Shown here: positions 1 through 12,532 of the stretch, one piece after another | Numbering within the stretch: the stretch's first letter is position 1 | Layout: every line of letters starts with the position of its first letter | Assembly: GCF_018446385.1 (NCBI RefSeq) | Contig: NC_056000.1 | Coordinates: 51,864,722 to 51,928,721, forward strand | Origin: Zingiber officinale | Taxonomy: Eukaryota; Streptophyta; Magnoliopsida; Zingiberales; Zingiberaceae | Reading direction: 5' to 3' | DNA: 64,000 nt | Notes under the pieces: model-generated | What the model saw: only the letters and a program-made list of their open reading frames with translations | Told to the model about the DNA's origin: nothing | Database searches by the model: none | Position numbers and translations under genes: made by a program

Positions 1-212
1 TCCTATGCTATAACATATCATGGCATATTACATAACATAATTTCATTTCTTCTCATTATGTATAGCATTTCCTATGCTATAACATATCATGGCATATTAC
101 GTAACATAATTTCATTTCTTCTCATTATGTATAGCATTTCCTATGCTATAACATATCATGGCATATTACATAACATAATTTCATTTCTTCTCATTATGTA
201 TAGCATTTCCTA
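1..212. repeat. 69-bp tandem repeat inside the LTR (left copy)
   Basis: About three copies of a 69-bp unit containing tatgtatagcatttcctatg. The unit length is a multiple of three, so it yields a spurious repetitive open frame. The array starts before the window. The sister LTR has a longer array at 3,222-3,660. Confidence 0.9.
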
Positions 213-1293
213 GGTTTCTTTCCCTTTTTTCTTTTATTTTCCTTCATGGCCGAAACCTACCAGTCCTTAAGCTAGGTTTCTTAAGTGGCCTAAAGCATGG
301 AAAGCCTAAGTAAATATCATGGCAAAAGTTACTAAGAACATCATACACAAAATTGGATCATAAACAAGCTAGGACTCTTGTGATCTTACATGTCTTATAT
401 CATGTAACTAATTTTCTACATTCCAATTAAACATGAGAGCATTAATCAACTTTCATATCGTAATATCACAGAGGTCTTGAGCATATTAATATTTTCGTTT
501 AGGCTAATCTAAGCTATCCCTTTTATCATGGCCGAAAAACCCTAAAAAGAGTTCATGAGTTTCTAGCAATGTGAACACCCTTTAAGAAACTTTATATCCT
601 ATCATAGGAGCATGTTTATTTAATTTTTTTTTTTTTTTGAAGGTCTTTCTAACCCTTAACCTTTCTAGTCCGAAGCATACAAGTGAGTTTTCTTTTGGTT
701 CCAATTAATTTCCAAGCAAGAAAACTATAGAAAGGTCCTTAGCATTTCATAGAAGGAACCTTGCACTAGTTTGGTTAGACAATAATCTTCCTAGCCTCTT
801 TAAAATATTTTTGGTTAAATCCTAGGGTTAGATACTCCTCTGATCATACATCATATCAGTATAAAATCATGGAAAAGAATCCTTCTACATAGCATAGAAA
901 ATCTTATCATGAAATGAGGTCTTGTTTAAATCATCTTAGATTTGAAAACCTTTTCTTTAGCCGAATTTTCTTAAATTCTTTCCTAGGTTTTCTAATCCTT
1001 ATAAATCCGAAAATCACATAAAAGCCTTGTACCACAGGTGAGGGGAGGCTTACCTTCTTTGCTTAAGTTTCCTAGAGTTGAGAACTTGCTTGTGGACCTT
1101 TCTTCCTTGCTTGCTTTGCTCGGCACCAATGGAGGAAGAAGTGGCTAGGTCTTTTGGTGGAGAGGAGGAGGAAGAAGAGGAGGCTTCTTCCTCTTGTGTT
1201 GCTCGACAACAAAAAGAAAGAAAGAAGAGGAGTGTCTCGGCACCTCTAGGAGAAGAGGAGGAGAGTGAGTTGAGGATGAAGCCACCCTCCATG

Positions 1294-1303
1294 CCTATTT
1301 ATA
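1294..1303 (-). promoter_or_regulatory. Probable LTR TATA box
   Basis: The minus strand reads TATAAATAGG, followed by a GA/TC-rich leader. Its twin lies at 4,737-4,746 in the other LTR. This is where U3 would end and R begin. Confidence 0.55.
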
Positions 1304-2004
1304 CTAAAATGAGGGAGGAAAACTTGACTTGATTCATCCTCCTTATTTATTTCTCCTCTTTAATGATAAGAATATTCTAGAGAAATGCTTCTTGAGTTCT
1401 CTCTTTTCTTTCCTTTAATTTCTCTCTTTTCTTTCCTTTAATTAAAATTCCTATCTCTCCTCTTACAATATCCTCTCCTATCACACTTGGTTAACATATG
1501 CATGCATCCACAAGAGAACCAAGGATCAAAACTTGGTTATGTATATTTTTACTTCTTTTTACTTCCTTTTCCTTTTAAATAAAAGAATCCTTTCTTATTC
1601 TTAACTACTTAGTCCTTTCTCTCCTTATCAATAATTCTCCTATCCCCTTTGATATCCTATACATGTTCCTTACAAGAGGTCCAAGGTTCAATCCTATTTC
1701 TCTTCTAACATATTATTGATATTCTTTTGTACATAATAATTCATATATCACCATATTATGCATTATGCATAAATATTTCATACACATATATATTATCTCA
1801 TATTCCTTCCTTTTGTTTACATTAATTCCATGTATTATAAATATAGATGATTTATATTCTCAACTTTATTTTCTTTCATAAAGTTTTAATCATCTAAATC
1901 CTTCCCATCTTAATATTCAACTTAGAATATTTACACCTTCTTTTCACTACCTTCAAACTCTCATTATCCTTACTTTCTTATCTAGGCTTTCTAGGGGTGT
2001 TACA

Positions 2005-2416
2005 AACTCCCCTACTTATTGAAAGTTCGTCCCCGAACTTAGAATGACAATTTCTGCTCAGATTCCTTCTTATGTTATAGCCTAAGGTTCTTGTATCTAG
2101 GCTACCATTCATGCATCCTAGAATATCACCTACTTATCATCTTGCACCATTTTCTAGGGTATAACTTAAGGTATCCTTCCTAGGCTACCATTCATGCATC
2201 CTAGAGTATCATACTATTTTTAACACATACTTGTCATCATGCACCCTTCTCTAGGGTATAGCTTAAGGTATCCTTCCTAGGCTATTATTCATGTATCCTA
2301 GAGTATCATACTAATTTTTGCATATAAATAAATTAAGCAACTGTACTTACTTGGAGCGACAGGAAGGAGCTTGATGTGTGTGTAGTGAGCTGGCAAAACT
2401 TCGCTCTGATACCACC
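2005..2416 (-). mobile_element. Very short internal region of the large-LTR element
   Basis: About 412 bp lie between the two LTRs. The polypurine tract abuts the left LTR (minus-strand GTAGGGGAGTT, 2,005-2,015). The primer-binding site is at 2,403-2,414, where the minus strand reads TGGTATCAGAGC, complementary to the 3' end of initiator tRNA-Met; it is two bases from the right LTR. Between them are imperfect repeats of a roughly 100-bp unit containing aggctaccattcatgcatcc. No gag or pol frame is present, so the element must depend on proteins from elsewhere. It resembles the LARD/TRIM kind of non-autonomous element. Confidence 0.85.
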
Positions 2417-5400
2417 TGTAACGCCCACCCTTCTTACCCAACCAAAGGTGGCGCTACGTTCTACTTACGTACATGCTTTAGTTATACTATAACAGCGGAA
2501 AATTTTAAATCATTCCTTTTATTTAAATAAGCAAGATATCACATATTCTGATTAGTTCGAATGTGCATATATTGATCATATAACTAAAAATATTAATTTG
2601 TCCGAATCGTTCTTGCCGAGCCACCACCACACACATCACTATCTGCTCCTCCTGCTGCTCCGTTGAATATCCGTCCCCTTATCTGCGGTAGAAGGAAAGT
2701 AAGCTATGAGCACTCATGGCTCAGTAAGTTCCTTTCCTACTCACTAAAACCGAATTCATATCATTGCATATCAATATCATGCGAGGTATCATAAGCATAC
2801 GACATACAAGGGTATCATATTCATATTCATATAATATCACATGACATTATATCTAATCATCAGATAATTCAAGCACATATGTAGGCAATGCATCATGAAT
2901 TTGAAAACTTATACTTATAAGTACTTGAAATTAATATCATCATTAGAGGGGATCCCGGTTTGTACCACGTATATAATGCGCGCGCTTCATAGGTAGGTCC
3001 AAGGTAGCAAGTCTTGACCCCTACCATGCATATATACTAGGCCCGAGTCTTACTCCATCGACCTAGGGCATTCAGAGGCCCATTACTGACGAGGCCCGAG
3101 TCTTACTCCATCGACCCCGGGGCGTTTACGGAGCCCACCCTTGGTACAAACCATACAAAAATAACTTATCATGCATAACTATCATATCATGTCCCTAACA
3201 ATCTTTCATGCATTTCCTTTTTCATTTCTTTTCATTATGTATAGCATTTCCTATGCTATAACATATCATTACGTAACATAATTTCATTTCTTCTCATTAT
3301 GTATAGCATTTCCTATGCTATAACATATCATGGCATATTACGTAACATAATTTCATTTCTTTTCATTATGTATAGCATTTCCTATGCTATAACATATCAT
3401 GGCATATTACGTAACATAATTTCATTTCTTCTCATTATGTATAGCATTTCCTATGCTATAACATATCATGGCATATTACATAACATAATTTCATTTCTTC
3501 TCATTATGTATAGCATTTCCTATGCTATAACATATCATGGCATATTACGTAACATAATTTCATTTCTTCTCATTATGTATAGCATTTCCTATGCTATAAC
3601 ATATCATAGCATATTACATAACATAATTTCATTTCTTCTCATTATGTATAGCATTTCCTAGGTTTCTTTCCCTTTTTCTTTTATTTTCCTTCATGGCCGA
3701 AACCTACCAGTCCTTAAGCTAGGTTTCTTAAGTGGCCTAAAGCATGGAAAGCCTAAGTAAATATCATGGCAAAAGTTACTAAGAACATCATACACAAAAT
3801 TGGATCATAAACAAGCTAGGACTCTTGTGATCTTACATGTCTTATATCATGTAACTAATTTTCTACATTCCAATTAAACATGAGAGCATTAATCAACTTT
3901 CATATCGTAATATCACAGAGGTCTTGAGCATATTAATATTTTCGTTTAGGCTAATCTAAGCTATCCCTTTTATCATGGCCGAAAAACCCTAAAAAGAGTT
4001 CATGAGTTTCTAGCAATGTGAACACCCTTTAAGAAACTTTATATCCTATCATAGGAGCATGTTTATTTAATTTTTTTTTTTGAAGGTCTTTCTAACCCTT
4101 AACCTTTCTGGTCCGAAGCATACAAGTGAGTTTTCTTTTGGTTCCAATTAATTTCCAAGCAAGAAAACTATAGAAAGGTCCTTAGCATTTCATAGAAGGA
4201 ACCTTGCACTAGTTTGGTTAGACAATAATCTTCCTAGCCTCTTTAAAATATTTTTGGTTAAATCCTAGGGTTAGATACTCCTCTGATCATACATCATATC
4301 AGTATAAAATCATGGAAAAGAATCCTTCTACATAGCATAGAAAATCTTATCATGAAATGAGGTCTTGTTTAAATCATCTTAGATTTGAAAACCTTTTCTT
4401 TAGCCGAATTTTCTTAAATTCTTTCCTAGGTTTTCTAATCCTTATAAATCCGAAAATCACATAAAAGCCTTGTACCACAGGTGAGGGGAAGCTTACCTTC
4501 TTTGCTTAAGTTTCCTAGAGTTGAGAACTTGCTTGTGGACCTTTCTTCCTTGCTTGCTTTGCTCGGCACCAATGGAGGAAGAAGTGGCTAGGTCTTTTGG
4601 TGGAGAGGAGGAGGAAGAAGAGGAGGCTTCTTCCTCTTGTGTTGCTCGACAACAAAAAGAAAGAAAGAAGAGGAGTGTCTCGGCACCTCTAGGAGAAGAG
4701 GAGGAGAGTGAGTTGAGGATGAAGCCACCCTCCATGCCTATTTATACTAAAATGAGGGAGGAAAACTTGACTTGATTCATCCTCCTTATTTATTTCTCCT
4801 CTTTAATGATAAGAATATTCTAGAGAAATGCTTCTTGAGTTCTCTCTTTTCTTTCCTTTAATTTCTCTCTTTTCTTTCCTTTAATTAAAATTCCTATCTC
4901 TCCTCTTACAATATCCTCTCCTATCACACTTGGTTAACATATGCATGCATCCACAAGAGAACCAAGGATCAAAACTTGGTTATGTATATTTTTACTTCTT
5001 TTTACTTCCTTTTCCTTTTAAGTAAAAAGAATCCTTTCTTATTCTTAACTACATAGTCCTTTCTCTCCTTATCAATAATTCTCCTATCCCCTTTGATATC
5101 CTATACATGTTCCTTACAAGAGGTCCAAGGTTTAATCCTATTTCTCTTCTAACATATTATTGATATTCTTTTGTACATAATAATTCATATATCACCATAT
5201 TATGCATTATGCATAAATATTTCATACACATATATATTATCTCATATTCCTTCCTTTTGTTTACATTAATTCCATGTATTATAAATATAGATGATTTATA
5301 TTCTCAACTTTATTTTCTTTCATAAAGTTTTAATCATTTAAATCCTTCCCATCTTAATATTCAACTTAGAATATTTACACCTTCTTTTCACTACCTTCAA

Positions 5401-5448
5401 ACTCTCATTATCCTTACTTTCTTATCTAGGCTTTCTAGGGGTGTTACA
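2417..5448 (-). mobile_element. 5' LTR (about 3.03 kb) of the large-LTR element
   Basis: It begins tgtaacgccc on the plus strand, two bases after the primer-binding site, and ends ggggtgttaca, giving TG...CA ends. Internal landmarks match the left copy in order: the 69-bp array, then the GA-rich block, TATA-like box and AT-rich tail. The flank at 5,449-5,453 (gataa) should be one half of the target duplication; the other half is outside the window. The element interrupts the Copia-type LTR that continues at 5,449. Confidence 0.88.
3222..3660. repeat. 69-bp tandem repeat inside the LTR (right copy, about 6 units)
   Basis: Same unit as at 1-212, with about six copies; the first lacks a short segment (tcattacgtaac instead of tcatggcatattacgtaac). 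The unit contains the inverted pair agcat/atgct. Copy number cannot be compared directly because the left array is cut by the window edge. Confidence 0.9.
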
Positions 5449-7791
5449 GATAATATTTAATTTCCTAAAATAACTTTAGGTTAACCGAAAAGAACAATCA
5501 AATCACAAGGAAAAATAAAACAAAAGAACACAACTTCGAAAAACATATTCGAAATACTAGAATCGTAATCCTCTTGTATTTGGTATTATTTCCATAAATA
5601 ACTAGCATGATGCGGAAAGAAAAATTACTAGTTATACCTTTTAGAAAGACCTCTTGATCTTCTACCGTATTCCTCTTCTAACCTCGGACGTTGTGTGGGC
5701 AACGATCTTCCGAGATGAGAAACCACCAAGCACCTTCTTCTCCTCCTAGCTAGGTTCGACCAACACAAAGAAGCTTCACCAAGGACGAAGAACAAAACAC
5801 CAACCAAGCTCCAAGGGATACAAGCTTTCTCTCCTTCTTCTTCTTCTTCTCCAAGTAGTATCCGGCCACCACAAGAGCTCCAAGCCAATAGAGAAGGTTC
5901 GGCCAGCACCAAGAGGAAGAGAGGAAGAGAGGTTGGCCGGCCACAACACCAAGGAAAAGAGGGAGAGAAATAATAGAGGTTGTTTTTTTATGAAGCCTTC
6001 TCTACCCCCTCTTTTATAATCCTTGGTCTTGGCAAATAAGGAAATTTAATTAAAAACTTCCTTAATTCTTTTGCCATGAAAAGGAAAAATTTATTTAATT
6101 AAAACAATTTTCCTTTTCTCAATTTACATGGCCGGCCACACCAAAGCTACAAACAAGGAGAGTTTTAATTAATTAAAACTTCCTAATTTATCTCCAGAAA
6201 TTCATAAAATTTCTTCAATAATTTAATCCCTTCATGATTGGTTTATAAAAAGAAAATTTAATAAATTAAAATCTTTCTTTTAAACATGTGGATAAAAAGA
6301 AAGTTATCTCTAAAAATTAAAATCTCTTTTAATATACAAATAAGGAAAGATATCAAATCTTTTCTCAATCTTTTGTAGAAACTAATAAAAGAGAATTATT
6401 AATTTTTAAACTTTCTTTTAAATCATGAACATGGTTAAAAAGGAAAGTTTTCTTAAAATTTAAAATCCTCCTTTAATCAACAAATAAGGAAAGATTTCAA
6501 ATTTTAAACTCTCTTTTAAACATGTAGATGATTTACAAATAAGGAAAGTTTTTACCAAAAATTAAAACCATCCTTTTAATCTACAAATAAGGAAAGAGAT
6601 TAATCTCTTCTCTTAATCTTTTGTAGAAAGTTATAAAAGGAAATTTTTAATTTTTAAACTCTCTTTTAAAATCATGATATCCACATAAGAAATAATTTTA
6701 ATAAAAATCCTTTTAATATTCTAGTGGCCGACCACCTAAGCTTGGGACCCAAGCTTTGGCCGGCCACCTACTTGACTCATCCACTTGGTCTTGGCCGGCC
6801 CTAGCTTGGGGTTCAAGCTAGCTTGGCCGGCCCCATTGGATGGGTAAGAAGGTGGGTATGTGGTGGGTATAAATCTCTATATACTAGAGGCTACGATAGG
6901 GACCGAGAGGAGGAATTGGTTTTGGTCTCCCGATGAAATTAAGCATCCCATGTTCGCCCCGAACACACAACTTAATTTCATCAATAATAATTCATTCCAC
7001 TAAAGAACTATTATTGAACTACCGCACCAATCCCAAATTACATTTTGAGCTCCTTCTTATTATGAGTGTGTCAGTCTCCCTGTGTTTAAGATAACAAATG
7101 TCCACTAATTAAGTAAGTTACTGACAACTCACTTATTAATATCTAGCTCCAAGAGTAGTACCACTCAACTTCATCGTCATGTCGGACTATGTCCACCTGC
7201 AGGGTTTAACATGACAATTCTTATGAGCTCCTCTTGGGGACATTCTCAACCTAGATCACTAGGACATAGTTTCCTTCTATAATCAACAACACACACTATA
7301 AGTGATATCATTTCCCAACTTATCGGGCTTATTGATTCATCGAACTAAATCTCACCCATTGATAAATTAAAGAAATAAATATCAAATATATGTGCTTGTT
7401 ATTATATTAGGATTAAGAGCACACACTTCCATAATAACTGAGGTCTTTGTTTCTTTATAAAGTCAGTATAAAAGAAACGACCTCTAATGGTCCTACTCAA
7501 TACACTCTCAGTGTACTAGTGTAATTATATAGTTAAGATAAACTAATACCTAATTACACTCCGACCTTCCAATGGTTTGTTCCTTTCCATTATGGTCGTG
7601 AGCTACTGTTTATAATTTATAAGGTACTGATAACATGATCCTCTGTGTGTGACACCACACACCATGTTATCTACAATATAAATTAATTGAACAACTTCAT
7701 TTATCATAAATGTAGACATTTGACCAATGTGATTCTTATTTCTAGATAAATGTTTATACCAAAAGCTAGGCTTTTAGTATACACTCTAACA
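5449..7791 (-). mobile_element. LTR portion of a Copia-type element
   Basis: On the minus strand the sequence starts TGTTAGAGTGTATAC at 7,791 and runs without a gene to 5,449, where the large-LTR element interrupts it. A TATA-like box (minus) lies near 6,010-6,020. That gives a U3 of about 1.8 kb and an R/U5 that continues beyond the interruption. The frames at 5,628-5,944 are low-complexity LTR sequence. GGCCGGCC occurs three times at 6,720-6,840, beside the palindrome aagcttgggacccaagctt. The flank gtgtt (7,792-7,796) is the expected half of its TSD. No internal region is visible, so the Copia assignment rests on overall appearance. Confidence 0.65.
6010..6020 (-). promoter_or_regulatory. 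Probable LTR TATA box
   Basis: The minus strand reads ATTATAAAAGAGGGGG here, followed downstream by a TC-rich leader. Confidence 0.5.
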
Positions 7792-7872
7792 GTGTTTAGA
7801 TCACAATTATACTTAACTTATTTGTCATTTATTAAAACCTGAGTTAGACCCTTAGTGCAAACTACACCAACA
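7792..7872 (-). mobile_element. 3' LTR remnant of the old Copia-type element
   Basis: Only the last 80 bp remain next to the polypurine tract. The rest was displaced by the Copia-type insertion ending at 7,791. It is homologous to 32,660-32,745. Confidence 0.75.
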
Positions 7873-8307
7873 ATCTCTCCCTTTTTGATGCAATGACAAC
7901 CTGCGTTAAGTTAGAAAAAAATATGCAAAGTAAGCACAAAAAAAAAAGATTTTTAAGAGAAGGAAAAAGTTTGAGACAATTAGTTTTGTTCTCTTGACCA
8001 TTTTTAGGATTAAGTTATTCTGATTTTCTTTTGTTTGCTAACTTAATCCCTAACCCTCCGCCTTTAACATTCATAAAAAAAATGAATAAATAAGTAAAAC
8101 AATGCTAAGTAAAGTAATGAGGGAAAGTGGTAAAATTTTGACAACAACAAGAAAATTTTTAGAATTATTGGGCAAGTTTAAAGAAAACTTGTTCAAACTA
8201 ATCGAAAAATGAAGTTTGTAAAACACTTATAATTTTTTAACCAAAAAAATAGCAAAATTTTTTTTAAAGGAAAGCTTTTGAAGATTTATACTAGGTTTGA
8301 AAGCTAA
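7873..8307 (-). other. Non-coding internal sequence of the old Copia-type element
   Basis: AT-rich; opens with the polypurine tract complement. No gene seen. It continues at 9,243 beyond the solo LTR. Confidence 0.6.
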
Positions 8308-8689
8308 TGTTGTACCCCGTGGTTGTTTTGATGTGATCAACCAAGTTAGGTTAGGTCATGTTTGTTATTGATCCCTGTGTCTAAGTGTGTAGGAGCTTAG
8401 GAGCGCAGGAAGTTGAGCGGAAGACACAGCTAGCGAGAAGGACGACACGTGAAGGGAGCCGATGGGCTCGGTGCACCGAAGGACGAAAGAGCCGCGGAAG
8501 AGTACATCGGTGGACGAGAAGAACATGCACGATGTTCGAGGGACGAGAAGCTGGGGTGAAAGCCTGCTCGAGGAGAAGGCCGGAAATTGGGTTCGGGTGA
8601 GCCCTATTTTGGTTGGCCGCAATCACCCAAGCAATTCGGACTTTGGAAGCTAAAGTGAAAATGAAGAAATGCTGGAAAAGCAGTTGGAG

Positions 8690-8900
8690 GCGCCCTCAAC
8701 AGTCATTGGAGGCGCCTCCACCCTCATCAAATTGAGGGTGCCCTCAACAGCATTGAGGGTTCTCTCAACAACATTGTAAGCACCCTCAATGCCCTTGAGG
8801 GCGCCCTCGACCTGGTCAGATTGCCATTGGCAATCGGATAAACTTTTATCCGCTTATCCCCTTGGAGGCGCCCTCAACCCCTTTGAAGGTGCCCTCAACA
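8690..8900. repeat. Array of short GC palindromes in solo-LTR U3
   Basis: About eight spaced copies of a motif near GAGGGCGCCCTC, some perfect palindromes (near 8,797) and some with one or two changes (gagggtgccctc, gagggttctctc). It ends just upstream of the TATA box at 8,923. Confidence 0.8.
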
Positions 8901-8922
8901 CTCGAGATAGAATTTTCAGGAG

Positions 8923-8931
8923 CTATATAAT
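8923..8931 (+). promoter_or_regulatory. Solo-LTR TATA box
   Basis: ctatataat, followed by gacccctgg. The related LTR has tataaaaagacccctgg at 34,561, so the position and downstream context are conserved. Confidence 0.6.
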
Positions 8932-9242
8932 GACCCCTGGAGCTAGGAAATACTCAATCAACTCTAGTAATCAATTCCTAGCAACGTTTGAGCTTTCTTA
9001 GTGTGTAAAAAGCTTCTCTGCCTATAGTGAAGGAGACATTTCTAGTGGTGCATTGCAACTGCCTTGGATTAACAACCACCTAGGTTGTAACCAAGTTAAT
9101 TTCGTGTCTCTTCTTTAATTTTTCTCTTTTAATTTTTTATTATTTTATTGTTGTATTTTTTAAAGTTGAAAGAATGAGGAGGGTATCTTTTTCTATTTCA
9201 GACAATTCACTTCTCCTCTCCTGCCGGCCCACTACACCAACA

Positions 9243-9914
9243 GCTAACTTTTACACAACTAACTTTAAAGTTTAAATAGTTGCTAAGAAACTTTCAAAAT
9301 AATTTTCAGGATCTATCAACTTTTCAAAATACTTTGGACAAGAATTTTGAGTTTAGAAAATATTTGTAAGATGCTTTAAAATATGAATAAGTTTTAAGGA
9401 AATTTTAAAATATGTTTTGCAAGAATAAAACTTTCAAAAAATTTCAAGGATGAAACTTTTTCAAAAATAAAACTTTTAAAAGACTAGGTTTTGTAAGAAT
9501 GAAACTTTTTCAAAAACTATTCAAAAACATCTTTTAAAGTTGGTTTAAAGGCAGTTTACAAAAATTGAAACAATTTTTAAAATAATTTTTCAAAACATAT
9601 GATTTAATAAGTATCAAAATTTTTCAAAATGTGTCAAGAATGATTTTGAAGATGATTGTTAAATATTCTCCCCCTAAATTTGATATTTAAAAATAATTAA
9701 AATATTTAGAATAATTTAAATAGTATGTGATTAAATTTATCTTTCAAATAAGTCTCCCCCTTAATTTGACATTTTCTTAGGAAACCTTTATTAACCACTT
9801 ATGTGTCTGGGGTCTAATCATGATTCAATTTTCTTTTCCTAGCATCTTAACCATTTTAGATTTTCAAACATAGTAATTTTATGTGTTTAGAGAGACAAAT
9901 AATCCAAAATTAAT
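9243..9914 (-). other. Non-coding internal sequence of the old Copia-type element
   Basis: AT-rich and without open frames. It lies between the solo LTR and Tat1 and continues at 28,157. Confidence 0.6.
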
Positions 9915-10733
9915 TGATCCTGTCCGAAAGATGAATCAACGGACGCTGGGCACGTGGCGCTCTCTGAGTCGCTGGCGTGGATCTCAGGCCGGTCGGACGA
10001 CGCTCCAGTGAACCTGCAAGGAAGTCGGGCCGGGAAGGGGTTCCCGGCAACGACCCTCCGACGCTCAAGTCAGGCAAAGCTCAGCAAGAAAGTGGCTCCG
10101 AAAGTTGTAGAACGCGTACCTCCGGCAAAGGATGAGGGCCTTTATATAGGGCTGGGGAGAAGCGGATGCACACATACCGAGGTGTACATGTGTCCTTAGC
10201 CCATACCCTAGTAAGGGCCTATCAGTGAGCTCACCTGATCCCATACTGCTACAGTTCAAGCATGTCTTCGACGGGACAGCGGAATCCCCTGTCGTAAGAT
10301 TTGGAGTATGGCCTAAACGTGGAACATGCCCGTTGTCAGGAAAAGATGTCCCTTGTCCTTTTCCCCTTTGTTTCTGGTCGGTCGTCCGGCCGGCCGGCTT
10401 GCGCACCGGGCGTCCGGCCGGCTTGCTGCCTTACGTCCGGCCGGGTGCATATAGTGGTCTACTTGGAAGATTCTCAGTGATGTGCTTTGTGGAGACTGTT
10501 AGCAGTATGTTTCCTCATTTTTCGGCCGAGCGTGTCCTCCGCTCGGCCCTACGATCCTGTAACATGAGCGTCGGGGCCCAGCTTCCTGCTGGAGCGCCCT
10601 TTGCCATCAGTTAGACCCCGGTCAGCCGGCCGGACGTTCGACCCACCCATCTCCAGTCGGCCACCTGGCCCTTTGACTTCCATGTGGCGTTGACTCCCTA
10701 GAGCGGGGGTCCCCTGTTCTTACCGCCGGATCA
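9915..10733 (-). mobile_element. Tat1 3' LTR
   Basis: 819 bp, near-identical to 27,338-28,156. The minus-strand polypurine tract AAGGGGAAG (10,738-10,746) follows, which fixes this as the 3' LTR. The TATA-like box (plus ctttatatag, near 10,139) and the GGCCGGCC cluster (10,380-10,445) are both present. The short frames at 9,954-10,614 recur in the other LTR and are LTR sequence, not genes. Confidence 0.92.
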
Positions 10734-11379
10734 CTTGCTTCCCCTTCAAGTCTAGTCGAAGGAGGCGATTAGTCCGACTGACTGGACTACGAGTCTAGCC
10801 GGGCGGCACATCCATGCCATTATATTCCGCTCGGCCTACCACCGAGATGGCCTTAAGGTTAGTCAACAGCCACATTCCTTGGACCTCCTCGTAATCTGGC
10901 CAATCTTCGACATTAAGGCAGAGCATGCGCTCATTAAATGCTTCGAATGGCTGACTGCCATGTGGCACACTGTCGTCATCGTACGGCGGCGACGGCGTGG
11001 TGCTTTGATGGGATCGAAGCGGTTCAAAATGGACGGTGCGATGCACGCTTTGGTTCCCGTGACCTGGATCCAACGGTGGAGGCCTCCCGGCCTCCACCCT
11101 ATAAAATCTTCATTCTCCCCTATCCCCCTCATTTGCTTTCGCGACCTCTACCTTCGTCCCTGGTATTTCGGTGCTCCGGCGATTCCATTCCTGCTCTCCG
11201 ACGCTCTCCGGCGCCTCTCCCTTGATCTTTTTCCTCGCAGTAAGGCTCTATATCTTTTCTTCCTTATTTCCGGTGTTTCCTCCGCATTTCTTTCCCCAGT
11301 TTCAATCCTTGGGGCCTTTTTTCGCTTGCTGCCGCCTTTCTTCTATCTTTCCGCCTTTTTTATTCCTTCCGCTCGGATC
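10734..11379 (+). promoter_or_regulatory. Promoter and leader region of the Tat1 antisense gene
   Basis: After the polypurine tract there is GC-rich sequence with no pol homology. A plus-strand TATA-like box, cctataaaatc, lies at about 11,098-11,108. It is followed by a TC-rich leader up to the ATG at 11,380. The open frame extends upstream to 10,879, but that part lies before the TATA box and is unlikely to be translated. Confidence 0.5.
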
Positions 11380-12532
11380 ATGGCTAGTTCTTCTCATCCT
11401 GAAGACCAGTCCCTCGACCCATGGTACACCACCATGCAGTCCCGATTCGACCAGCATGATTTTGATGTTCTAACAGACAATTTTGAAATCCTCAATGATT
11501 TTGAACTTCTTTTGGCCGGTCCCTCCGCTCGGCCACACAGACCGCCGCGCGGAGTCTTCTGTGTCTTCCGCGACCAGTTTACCGCTGGTCTGCGCTTCCA
11601 TGTACATCCTTTCATTATCGGTGTTTGTAACTTTTTTGGTGTTCCGCTCGGCAGTATGGTACCCAACACTTTTCGCCTTCTCTGCGGGGTTGTTGTTTTG
11701 TTCAAAATCCACAACATCCCCCTCCGACAGGACGTCTTTTTTTATTTCTATTACCCCAAGCAATCCGAGCCGGACACCTTCATGTTTCAAGCTCGGCCCG
11801 GCTTAGTCTTCTTTAACAAACTGCCTTCTTCCAATAAACATTGGAAGGAGTATTTTTTTCTATATCCGTATGCCCGAGCAGGCCAATTTCCGGACCAAGT
11901 GGCAGGTCGACCTACCCCCCACTCCTAAGCTGAAGAAATTCAAGACCCGATCGGACTACCTCCATGCTGCAAACTGTTAGGATCGATGGTCCTCGGCTAG
12001 AGAGGGGGGTGTGAATAGCCGCCCCAAATCGTTCGTTTCTTTCTACAAATCAGGTTAGCGCAGCGGAAAATAAACCAATAGAAACAAAAATAAGGAAGAG
12101 CAAACCTCAAACTCGAACTCGACGATGTAACGAGGTTCGGAGATGAAACTCCTACTCCTCGGCGTGTCCGTAAGGTGGACGAGCCCTATCAATCCGTCGG
12201 TGGATGAGTCCCCGAAAAACCGGCTAAAACAAACTCCTTCTGGGTGGAGAAACCTCGCCACAATACTTTCTTGCAACAGCAAGATCAGAGTGTACAAGAA
12301 TATAGCAAGAAACTAAGTACAATACAAAAGTAATAACCCTAGCTTGCCTTCTTGTCGACTGGATGAAGCAGCAACTTCACGAGACGCCTACAACAACAGG
12401 AACCAGCCGATGAAGCTCACACGAAGCTTCAAGCAGAAGCGAGCTCAGTAAAGCTCAAATTACAGTAGTCAGAAGAACAGCAGCTCAAGGAGGAAGAAGA
12501 AGAAAAAACAGTAAACAGTAGCTCCTCAACCC

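Larger units (their letters stand above)
1..2004 (-). mobile_element. 3' LTR (partial) of a large-LTR, coding-poor retrotransposon
   Basis: This stretch is nearly identical to 3,449-5,448, and both copies end in the same ggggtgttaca. A purine-rich tract (read on the minus strand) follows at once, so this is the 3' LTR of a minus-strand element. Its other end lies left of the window. It holds part of a 69-bp tandem array, then AT-rich sequence with no credible gene. The short Glu/Ser-rich reading frames at 1,050-1,332 occur in both LTR copies and come from a GA-rich tract, so I do not call them genes. Confidence 0.85.
8308..9242 (+). mobile_element. Solo LTR with perfect TSD (gctaa)
   Basis: The 935-bp unit begins tgttgtaccccgtgg and ends cactacaccaaca. 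It is flanked on both sides by gctaa (8,303-8,307 and 9,243-9,247), so it is a complete LTR left after recombination of a full element. A relative lies at 33,974-34,866. From left to right it has a roughly 380-bp head, an array of GGCGCC-type palindromes (8,690-8,900), a GGATAAA/TTTATCC palindrome (8,837-8,854), a TATA-like box (8,923-8,931) and a tail. The TATA box after the array sets the plus orientation. Family membership is not determined because no internal region survives. Confidence 0.88.

Noticed and set aside
1050-1332. Glu/Ser-rich short frames in both orientations, repeated at 4,493-4,775
   Set aside because: They arise from one GA-rich tract present in both LTR copies; the minus-strand ATG lies only a few bases after the TATA box.
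3299-3661. 120-residue repetitive frame
   Set aside because: It is a by-product of the 69-bp tandem array, whose unit length is a multiple of three.
10879-11379. N-terminal extension of the antisense frame
   Set aside because: It lies before the TATA-like box and has no resemblance to the protein; ATG 11,380 fits better.
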